From Sphingomonas bacterium (GTDB lineage Bacteria; Pseudomonadota; Alphaproteobacteria; Sphingomonadales; Sphingomonadaceae), in contig NZ_CAHJWX010000121.1 of NCBI RefSeq assembly GCF_903643065.1, positions 1-6,287 on the forward strand: a stretch of DNA of 6,287 nucleotides, given 5' to 3'. Below the pieces are notes generated by a model. That model was not told the origin of the DNA, ran no database searches, and saw only the letters and a list, made by a program, of their open reading frames with translations. A program made the position numbers and the translations under genes. Shown here piece by piece: positions 1-4,679 of this stretch. How positions within the stretch are numbered: position 1 is the first letter of the stretch; each line of letters begins with the position of its first letter.

Positions 1-1533
1 CTTGAGCCGCCGGAGCGCCAGCGCGGTCGCGCCGTCGGCGAGCGACGCGGGCAGGCGGCGGACGATGTCGTCGAGCAGCTTGCGGCCCAGCGTCAGCTGC
101 TCGTCGCGCTCCTTGTGGCGCAGGTGGCGGCGGATCGCGGCCAGCGCCTTGCCGGTGATCGCGACGTCGAGCCAGGCGGGCTGCGGCGCCTGGCCCTGGC
201 TGCGCAGGATCGCGACCTGGTCGCCATTGTCGATGACATGGGAGAGCGGCACGACGCGGCCGTTGATCTTGGCGCCCACCGCCTCATCGCCCAGATCGGT
301 GTGGACGGCATAGGCGAAGTCGATCGGCGTCGCCCCCTTGGGCAGCTGGATCAGCTCGCCCTTGGGAGTGAAGGCGAAGATGCGGTCGGCGTACATCGCC
401 ATGCGCGTGTGTTCGAGCAGCTCCTCGGGCGTCGCGGCGGTATCGAGGATCTCCAGCAGGTCGCGGATCCAGCTATGATCCGCGTCCGGCCGGCCGCGGC
501 CCTCCTTATAGGCCCAATGCGCGGCCAGCCCGAACTCGGCTTCCGCATGCATCGCGCGCGAGCGCAGCTGGACCTCCACGCGCGTGTTCTCGGCATGAAT
601 CACGCTGGTGTGGAGCGAGCGATAGCCGTTGCGCTTGGGGGTGGAGATCCAGTCCTTGAACCGGCCCGGCACCATCGGCCAGCGGCGGTGCACGACGCCC
701 AGCGCGCGGTAGCATTCCTCCTCCGTCGCGACGACGACGCGAAACGCCATCACGTCCGACAGCTGCTCGAAGGAGATGTGGCGTTCCTCCATCTTGCGCC
801 AGATCGAGTAGGGATGCTTCTCGCGCCCCGACACGTCCGCGTCGATGCCGGCGCGCGCGAGCACGTCCTTCAGGCCGCGCGCGATCGTGGCGATGCGGTC
901 GACGCCCGAGCCCTTGAGCTGGGCGAGGCGGCGCGTGATCGACTGATAGGCCTCCGGCTCCAACTGCTCGAAGGCGAGTTCCTGCATCTCGCGCATGAAC
1001 TCGTACATGCCGACCCGCTCGGCGAGCGGCGCGTAGATGTCGAGCGTCTCGCGGGCGATGCGGCGACGCTTCTCCGGCTTTGCGATATGGTGGAGCGTGC
1101 GCATGTTGTGCAGCCGGTCGGCGAGCTTGACCAGCAGCACGCGGATGTCGTCGGACATGGCGAGCAGGAACTTGCGCAGGTTCTCCGCCGCGCGCTCGTT
1201 GTCGCTCTGCGCCTCGATCTTGGACAGTTTGGTGACGCCGTCGACGAGGCGGGCGACCGACGGCCCGAACAGCCGCTCGATCTCCTGCGGGGTCGCCACC
1301 GTGTCCTCCACCGTGTCGTGGAGGATGGCGGTGGCGATCGTCTCGTCGTCGAGCCGCAGGTCGGTGAGGATGCCCGCCACCTCGATCGGGTGGCTGAAAT
1401 ACGGATCGCCCGACGCGCGCTTCTGGCTGCCATGCGCGTGCATGGAGAAGACATAGGCGCGGTTGAGCAGCGCCTCGTCCGCGTCGGGGTCGTATTCCAG
1501 GACCCGGTCGACCAGCTCGTACTGCCTGAGCAT
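1..1533 (-). CDS. rsh: Bifunctional (p)ppGpp synthetase/hydrolase, RelA/SpoT (Rsh) family, 3' end outside window
   Basis: Makes and degrades the stringent-response alarmone (p)ppGpp in the cytoplasm (family knowledge). The frame is open from ATG 1533 to base 1, giving 511 residues of a family usually about 700-750 long; the C-terminal ACT region is cut off. The N-terminal HD hydrolase domain (about 25-180) keeps H48, H72-D73, E76-D77 (HDTVEDT) and D139 (KLADRLHNM), so hydrolase activity is expected. The synthetase domain (about 230-345) has YSIWRKM, D260 (DVMAFR), the stretch DWISTPKRNGYRSLHTS and E320 (EVQLRS), so synthesis is also expected. A TGS domain follows at about 384-445 (RIFAFTPKGELIQLPKGATP), then a helical region. 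An AAGGA ribosome site (1541-1545) lies 7 nt before the ATG, supporting this start. The gene upstream is a small secreted protein, not rpoZ, which often precedes rsh in alphaproteobacteria. The family call is secure; dual activity is inferred from the intact residues. Confidence 0.96.
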   Translation of the reverse strand, partial: MLRQYELVDRVLEYDPDADEALLNRAYVFSMHAHGSQKRASGDPYFSHPIEVAGILTDLRLDDETIATAILHDTVEDTVATPQEIERLFGPSVARLVDGVTKLSKIEAQSDNERAAENLRKFLLAMSDDIRVLLVKLADRLHNMRTLHHIAKPEKRRRIARETLDIYAPLAERVGMYEFMREMQELAFEQLEPEAYQSITRRLAQLKGSGVDRIATIARGLKDVLARAGIDADVSGREKHPYSIWRKMEERHISFEQLSDVMAFRVVVATEEECYRALGVVHRRWPMVPGRFKDWISTPKRNGYRSLHTSVIHAENTRVEVQLRSRAMHAEAEFGLAAHWAYKEGRGRPDADHSWIRDLLEILDTAATPEELLEHTRMAMYADRIFAFTPKGELIQLPKGATPIDFAYAVHTDLGDEAVGAKINGRVVPLSHVIDNGDQVAILRSQGQAPQPAWLDVAITGKALAAIRRHLRHKERDEQLTLGRKLLDDIVRRLPASLADGATALALRRLK

Positions 1534-1540
1534 GGTCAAG

Positions 1541-1547
1541 TCCTTGG
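1541..1547 (-). promoter_or_regulatory. Ribosome binding site of rsh
   Basis: Reads CCAAGGA on the minus strand, with AAGGA 7 nt before the ATG at 1533-1531. It fixes the rsh start at 1533. Larger overlapping reading frames on this strand (for example one spanning 506-1660) are in a different frame and lack Rsh motifs. Confidence 0.7.
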
Positions 1548-1575
1548 ACTCGCGGGGCGATGCAAGGCAACCATA

Positions 1576-1599
1576 ATTCTCCCCATCGCCGGGGAGGAT
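1576..1599 (-). terminator. GC-rich hairpin between the small secreted protein gene and rsh, possible attenuator or terminator
   Basis: Inverted repeat with a 9-bp stem (ATTCTCCCC against GGGGAGGAT, one G-T wobble) and a 6-nt loop, ATCGCC. It begins 10 nt after the stop codon of the 1609-1950 gene and ends 43 nt before the rsh ATG. On the minus strand it is followed by only a weak T-containing stretch (TATGGTTGCC), so it is a poor intrinsic terminator. It could give partial termination, protect the 3' end of the upstream message, or be one copy of a dispersed sphingomonad hairpin repeat. The structure is seen directly; the role is inferred. Confidence 0.4.
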
Positions 1600-1608
1600 C
1601 GCCTTTGA

Positions 1609-1950
1609 TCAGCGCGCCGCGACGCCCGCCGCCGGACCGCTCCTCGCATGGGCGTTGCACTTCGCCAGCGCGTCGGCGTCATAGGCCTTGCCGGCGACGG
1701 TGAAGCTGGTCAGCGCGCCGGTCTGGCGCGCGATCGCGTCGCACAGCGCGGTGTCGCGCTCCGGCGCGCGGGCGGCGACATAGCTGGCGCCGACCTTCGT
1801 CCACGGCGTCTCGCGCGTCACCAGCGTCGCGCGGGCGGGTGGCTGGGCAGGGGTGGCGGTGTAATAGCCGGCGGTCTGGGCGCGGGCCGGCGCGGGGCCG
1901 ACCAGCGCGGTGGCGAGGACGATCGTGGCGGCGGCGAGGACCTGGCGCAT
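1609..1950 (-). CDS. Small exported protein of unknown function (resembles the sphingomonad CC_3452-type family)
   Basis: 113 residues. The first ~24 residues form a Sec signal peptide: short basic start (MRQ), hydrophobic core (VLAAATIVLATALVG), and a cleavage site expected after ARA at about 24/25. The mature part is about 89 residues with a proline/alanine-rich beginning, the segment ETPWTKVGASYVA, and two cysteines, C70 (DTALCDAIAR) and C98 (ALAKCNA), which could form one disulfide in the periplasm. The layout resembles small secreted sphingomonad proteins annotated as CC_3452 family; that link is from memory. In the relatives I recall, the tryptophan is followed by a WKCGDxGC-like motif, which is absent here. 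AAGAAGG at 1956-1962, 5 nt before the ATG, supports the start. It is divergent from the HxlR gene and its likely promoter overlaps the putative HxlR operator. Molecular function is unknown. Confidence 0.8.
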   Translation of the reverse strand: MRQVLAAATIVLATALVGPAPARAQTAGYYTATPAQPPARATLVTRETPWTKVGASYVAARAPERDTALCDAIARQTGALTSFTVAGKAYDADALAKCNAHARSGPAAGVAAR

Positions 1951-1982
1951 GGGAACCTTCTTGCTAAAGCGTAGCGGAAGGC

Positions 1983-2011
1983 TACCTATCGTCGCGATCG
2001 GCCAGTTTCAA
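1983..2011 (-). promoter_or_regulatory. Candidate sigma-70 promoter of the small secreted protein gene
   Basis: On the minus strand, a -35 box TTGAAA (2006-2011, 5 of 6 matches to TTGACA) is separated by 17 nt from a weak -10 box TAGGTA (1983-1988). A start of transcription near 1976 would give a leader of about 26 nt containing the AAGAAGG ribosome site. The -35 box lies inside the inverted repeat at 2004-2020, so a protein bound there would block it. The boxes are seen directly; use in vivo is inferred. Confidence 0.45.
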
Positions 2012-2037
2012 CGGGAAACTCACTTTCCGCTGTTGAA
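2004..2037. promoter_or_regulatory. Nested inverted repeats, putative HxlR operator
   Basis: Three overlapping dyads lie in the divergent region: AGTTTC-N5-GAAACT (2004-2009 and 2015-2020, perfect 6-bp arms); GGAAA-N5-TTTCC (2014-2018 and 2024-2028); and outer TTCAAC (2007-2012) with GTTGAA (2032-2037). HxlR dimers bind short inverted repeats, often next to their own gene and overlapping a divergent promoter, which is the arrangement here. Overlapping dyads could hold two dimers. The symmetry is seen directly; binding by the adjacent regulator is inferred. Confidence 0.55.
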
Positions 2038-2052
2038 GCGGACGGATTGCGC

Positions 2053-2058
2053 TAGGTT
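2053..2058 (+). promoter_or_regulatory. Candidate -10 box of the HxlR gene
   Basis: TAGGTT is a weak match to TATAAT. It would start transcription near 2065, just ahead of the ribosome site at 2069-2074. No good -35 is present: CTGTTG (2030-2035) has 17-nt spacing but a poor match, while TTGAAG (2033-2038) matches better but its spacing is only 14 nt. Either candidate falls on the right edge of the inverted repeats, consistent with autoregulation. Confidence 0.3.
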
Positions 2059-2083
2059 GTCGCCAGAGAGAGGATGAACGGCG

Positions 2084-2563
2084 GTGGACAAGCTGCGCGA
2101 GAAGCTGGACGCCTGCAGCCTGCCGGCGGCGCTGGAGGCGGTGGGCGAGCGCTGGTCGTTCCTGATCCTGCGCGCCGCGTTCAACGGGCTGCGTCACTTC
2201 GAGGAGTTCCAGTCGGCGCTGGGCATCGCGCGCAACATCCTGTCCGATCGGCTGGCCCGGCTGGTGCGTCACGGCATCATGGGCCGCGCGGCGCTGGCCG
2301 ACGACCGGCGCAAGATCGAATACCGGCTGACCCCCAAGGGCGAGGCGCTGCTGCCGACGATGGTGGCGTTGCGGCAATGGGGCGAACGGTGGGAGACGGG
2401 GGTACCGGCGTTTCCGGCGCTGGTCGACAGGAACGAGCTGCGGCCGATCCAGCCGGTCGCTGTGCTGGCGCAGGACGGGCGCGTGCTGCAGCTCCACGAT
2501 CTGCATTGGGCGCTGCCGGGCGAGATGGCGCGCGACGCAGGCGAGGCGATCGCGGCGGAGTGA
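2084..2563 (+). CDS. HxlR-family winged helix-turn-helix transcriptional regulator
   Basis: 159-residue cytoplasmic DNA-binding protein. Residues about 11-105 carry the HxlR/MarR-like winged helix: C11 at the family's conserved N-terminal cysteine, the stretch GERWSFLILRAAFNGLRHF, a recognition helix around ARNILSDRLARLVRHG, and the wing DDRRKIEYRLTPKG. The C11 position is where family members such as YodB and HypR sense oxidants or electrophiles, so thiol sensing is possible but not shown. A tail of about 55 residues (from GVPAFPALVDR) matches the longer HxlR subgroup and has no cysteine. The start is GTG 2084: an in-frame TGA at 2075-2077 rules out anything longer, and AGAGGA (2069-2074) lies 9 nt upstream. 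An ATG at 2074 is in another frame. Likely controls itself and the divergent secreted-protein gene. Its stop is 4 bp from the stop of the convergent permease gene. Confidence 0.93.
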   Translation: MDKLREKLDACSLPAALEAVGERWSFLILRAAFNGLRHFEEFQSALGIARNILSDRLARLVRHGIMGRAALADDRRKIEYRLTPKGEALLPTMVALRQWGERWETGVPAFPALVDRNELRPIQPVAVLAQDGRVLQLHDLHWALPGEMARDAGEAIAAE

Positions 2564-2567
2564 ACGG

Positions 2568-3341
2568 TCAGGCGAGCAGGCGCCACCCCGCCAGCGCCAG
2601 CACGACCGCGAGGACCGGGCCCAGCACGCGATCGGGCGCGCGCGTCGCCAGCCAGCTGCCGACCAGCACGCCCGGCACCGAGCCGCACAGTAGCGACAGC
2701 AACAGCGCGGCGTCGACCGACCCCATGGCGAGGTGGCCCAGCCCCGCGAGCAGCGTCAACGGCACCGCATGCGCGATATCCGACCCCACCAGCCGCGCGA
2801 CGGGCAGGCGCGGGTAGAGCACCACCAGCGCGGTCATCCCCAGCGCCCCGGCGCCGACCGAGGTGAGCGTGACGAGCGTGCCCAGCACCAGCCCCAGCGC
2901 GATCGTCAGCCGCGCCGTGCGCCGCTCGCTGACCTCGCCCAGCCGCGGCCTTGCCCAGGCGAGCAGCCGCGCGCGGAACAGCGTCGCGACCCCGGTCAGG
3001 ATCAGCACCGCGCCAAGCGTGACGGTGATCAGGTGGCTGGTCGCGGTCGCGTCGATGCCCGACGCCTGGAGCGCGAGCAGCGTCAACGCGCAGGCGGGCA
3101 GGCTGCCCGAGGCGAGCAGCCGGACCACCCGCCAGTCCACCGTGCCGCGCGGACCGTGTACGCCCGTGCCCGCCGTCTTGGTCGCGGTGGCGAAGAGCAG
3201 GTCGGTGCCGACCGCCGTCGCCGGATGGAAACCGAAGGCGAGCACCAGCAGCGGCGTCATCAGCGAGCCGCCGCCGACGCCGGTCAGCCCGACCAGCGCC
3301 CCCACCAGCGCGCCGGCGAGCGCGTACAGGGGCGCGATCAT
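2568..3341 (-). CDS. TauE/SafE-family membrane permease (sulfite exporter-like, former DUF81)
   Basis: 257-residue inner-membrane protein, normal length for the family, with about seven or eight predicted helices. Two homologous halves can be seen: LVGLTGVGGGSLMTPLLVL (from residue 16) and LVTLTSVGAGALGMTALVVL (from 156), each followed about 15 residues later by a (T/S)D pair (T46-D47, S187-D188). This tandem arrangement around a glycine-rich turn is typical of TauE/SafE. Family members move sulfite, sulfoacetate or other small anions across the membrane; the substrate here cannot be told from sequence. The ATG is 6 nt downstream of the aminotransferase stop, and GAGG, formed partly by that TGA stop, lies 5 nt before the ATG, so the two are probably co-transcribed and translationally coupled. 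C84 and C219 lie in membrane segments. No terminator hairpin is seen at the 3' end. Confidence 0.9.
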   Translation of the reverse strand: MIAPLYALAGALVGALVGLTGVGGGSLMTPLLVLAFGFHPATAVGTDLLFATATKTAGTGVHGPRGTVDWRVVRLLASGSLPACALTLLALQASGIDATATSHLITVTLGAVLILTGVATLFRARLLAWARPRLGEVSERRTARLTIALGLVLGTLVTLTSVGAGALGMTALVVLYPRLPVARLVGSDIAHAVPLTLLAGLGHLAMGSVDAALLLSLLCGSVPGVLVGSWLATRAPDRVLGPVLAVVLALAGWRLLA

Positions 3342-3347
3342 CCGGCC

Positions 3348-4556
3348 TCAGCCCGCGCCCTGGGCCGGGGTGTTGACGCCCATCGATTGCAGATAGCGGC
3401 GCACGTTGCGCGCGGCCTGACGCAACCGCTGCTCGTTCTCCACCAGCGCGATGCGCACATAGCCTTCCCCCAATTCGCCGTATCCGACCCCTGGCGCGAC
3501 CGCGACCTGGGCGTGAGTCAGCAATTGTTTGCAGAACTCAAGGCTGCCTAGCCCTTTCAGCGCGGGCGGCAGCGGCGCCCAGGCGAACATCGAGCTGTCG
3601 GGCGGCGGGATGTCCCACCCCGCGCGGCCGAAGCTCTCGACCAGCACGTCGCGGCGGCGGCGGTACAGGTCGCGGTTCTGCTCGACGATGTCCTGCGGCC
3701 CGTTGAGCGCGGCGACGGCGGCGGCCTGGAGCGGGGTGAAGGCGCCATAGTCGAGGTACGACTTCACGCGGGTCAGCGCGGCGATCAGCTTGGGGCACCC
3801 CACCGCGAAGCCGATCCGCCAGCCCGCCATGGAGAAGGTCTTGCTGAGCGAGGTGAACTCGATCGCGACCTCCTTGGCGCCGGGCGCCTGGAGGATCGAG
3901 GGCGTGGGGCGGCCGTCATAATATAGCTCGGAATAGGCAAGGTCGGACAGCACCCAGACCTTGTTGGCGCGCGCCCAGGCGACGAGCCGCTCGTAGAAGG
4001 CCAGATTGACCGACTCGGCGGTGGGATTGGACGGGTAGTTGACGACCAGGATCGAGGGGCGCGGGACGGTGAACGCCATCGCGCGATCGAGGCTCTCCCA
4101 ATAGCGCTCGTCGGGCGTGGTCGGCACCGCGCGGATCGTGGCGCCGGCGATGATGAAGCCGAAGGTGTGGATCGGATAGGACGGGTTGGGCGCGAGCACG
4201 ACGTCGCCGGGCGCGGTGATCGCGGTGGCGAGCGACGCCAGCCCCTCCTTGGAGCCCATGGTGACGACGACCTCCGTCTCCGGATCGAGCTCGACGCCGA
4301 AGCGGCGCCCGTAATAGCCCGCCTGCGCGCGGCGCAGCCCGGGAATGCCCTTGGAGGCGGAGTAGCCGTGCGCGTCGGGCTTGCGCGCGACCTCGCACAG
4401 CTTGTCGATGACGTGCGCGGGCGGCGGTAGGTCCGGATTGCCCATGCCGAGATCGATGATGTCCTCGCCGGCACCGCGCGCCGCCGCGCGCATCGCGTTC
4501 ACCTCCGCGATGACGTAAGGAGGCAGGCGGCGGATGCGGTAGAAGTCGTCGGACAT
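3348..4556 (-). CDS. alaC: AlaC-like pyridoxal-phosphate aminotransferase (glutamate-pyruvate transaminase type)
   Basis: 402-residue class I/II fold-type I aminotransferase. It resembles E. coli AlaC (YfdZ) along its whole length from memory: N-terminal YRIRRLPPYV, then EDIIDLGMGNPD (31-42), HGYSASKGIPGLRRA (63-77), MGSKEGL (100-106) and NPSYPIH (124-130). PLP-site residues are present: N177 (YPSNPTA), D205 and Y208 (SDLAYSEL), Schiff-base K239 (SLSKTFSMAGWR), R247, and substrate-carboxylate R368 (YVRIAL). The expected reaction is alanine formation from pyruvate and glutamate. Such proteins are often labelled LL-diaminopimelate aminotransferase in alphaproteobacteria, which I consider less likely. 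It is first in a pair with the TauE/SafE permease and divergent from phaC. No clear ribosome site precedes the ATG, and a TATAAG box lies only 8 nt upstream, suggesting a near-leaderless message. AlaC specificity, as opposed to a related aminotransferase, is inferred. Confidence 0.92.
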   Translation of the reverse strand: MSDDFYRIRRLPPYVIAEVNAMRAAARGAGEDIIDLGMGNPDLPPPAHVIDKLCEVARKPDAHGYSASKGIPGLRRAQAGYYGRRFGVELDPETEVVVTMGSKEGLASLATAITAPGDVVLAPNPSYPIHTFGFIIAGATIRAVPTTPDERYWESLDRAMAFTVPRPSILVVNYPSNPTAESVNLAFYERLVAWARANKVWVLSDLAYSELYYDGRPTPSILQAPGAKEVAIEFTSLSKTFSMAGWRIGFAVGCPKLIAALTRVKSYLDYGAFTPLQAAAVAALNGPQDIVEQNRDLYRRRRDVLVESFGRAGWDIPPPDSSMFAWAPLPPALKGLGSLEFCKQLLTHAQVAVAPGVGYGELGEGYVRIALVENEQRLRQAARNVRRYLQSMGVNTPAQGAG

Positions 4557-4564
4557 GCGTTCTG

Positions 4565-4570
4565 CTTATA
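4565..4570 (-). promoter_or_regulatory. Candidate -10 box of alaC
   Basis: TATAAG on the minus strand, 8 nt before the ATG at 4556-4554. Transcription starting at the usual distance would begin about 1-2 nt before the ATG. The -35 is weak: GGGACA (4586-4591) at 15-nt spacing, inside the left arm of the repeat at 4571-4671. Confidence 0.4.
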
Positions 4571-4671
4571 CCGTCACGCCGGGCTTGTCCCGGCTTCCAC
4601 GGTCGGCCACGCACGGTGGCGCGCTCGGACTCGGTCCTCCGGTGGATGCCGGCACCGGGCCGGCATGACGG
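4571..4671. repeat. REP-like imperfect inverted repeat between alaC and phaC
   Basis: Two 31-bp arms, 4571-4601 and 4641-4671, are inverted copies agreeing at about 24 of 31 positions by hand alignment, 39 bp apart. Each arm also folds on itself: GCCGGG-CTTGT-CCCGGC (4578-4594) and ATGCCGGC-ACCGG-GCCGGCAT (4646-4666, perfect 8-bp stem). A small GCCAC/GTGGC hairpin (4606-4620) lies between. The form, a CGTCA-GCCGG palindrome ending in TCCAC, matches dispersed intergenic palindromes I recall from sphingomonads and other alphaproteobacteria. It fills 101 of the 123 bp between the divergent genes. The symmetry is seen directly; membership of a dispersed family needs a genome search. Confidence 0.75.
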
Positions 4672-4673
4672 AG
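4670..4673 (+). promoter_or_regulatory. Ribosome binding site of phaC
   Basis: GGAG 6 nt before the ATG at 4680. It overlaps the last two bases of the REP-like repeat and begins 4 nt after the end of that repeat's 8-bp hairpin. It supports start 4680 over the in-frame ATG at 4665, which has no good ribosome site. Confidence 0.55.
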
Positions 4674-4679
4674 AGGACG

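Noticed and set aside
1576..1599. Strong intrinsic terminator for the small secreted protein gene.
   Set aside because: The hairpin is real, but no U-tract follows it on the minus strand, so a strong terminator is not supported. It is listed only with low confidence.
115..1608. A 497-codon open frame on the plus strand opposite rsh.
   Set aside because: It is antisense to the conserved Rsh frame and made of arginine/alanine/leucine/aspartate-rich sequence with no recognisable domain. GC-rich codon bias routinely opens such frames.
506..1660. A 384-codon minus-strand open frame covering the rsh start region.
   Set aside because: It is out of frame with the Rsh protein, crosses the rsh ribosome site and the end of the neighbouring gene, and has the Arg/Ala/Gly-rich composition of a shadow frame.
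2074..2817. A 247-codon plus-strand frame starting with ATG at 2074, overlapping the HxlR gene.
   Set aside because: It is in a different frame from the HxlR motifs and runs through the convergent permease gene. The real frame begins at GTG 2084 just after an in-frame TGA.
2733..3551. A 272-codon plus-strand frame rich in Q, R and H.
   Set aside because: Antisense to the permease and to the C-terminus of AlaC, with no signal of its own; a composition artefact.
4571..4671. Insertion sequence or miniature transposon (MITE) between alaC and phaC.
   Set aside because: The inverted arms are imperfect and internally palindromic, and I see no target-site duplication or transposase remnant. A REP-like element fits better.
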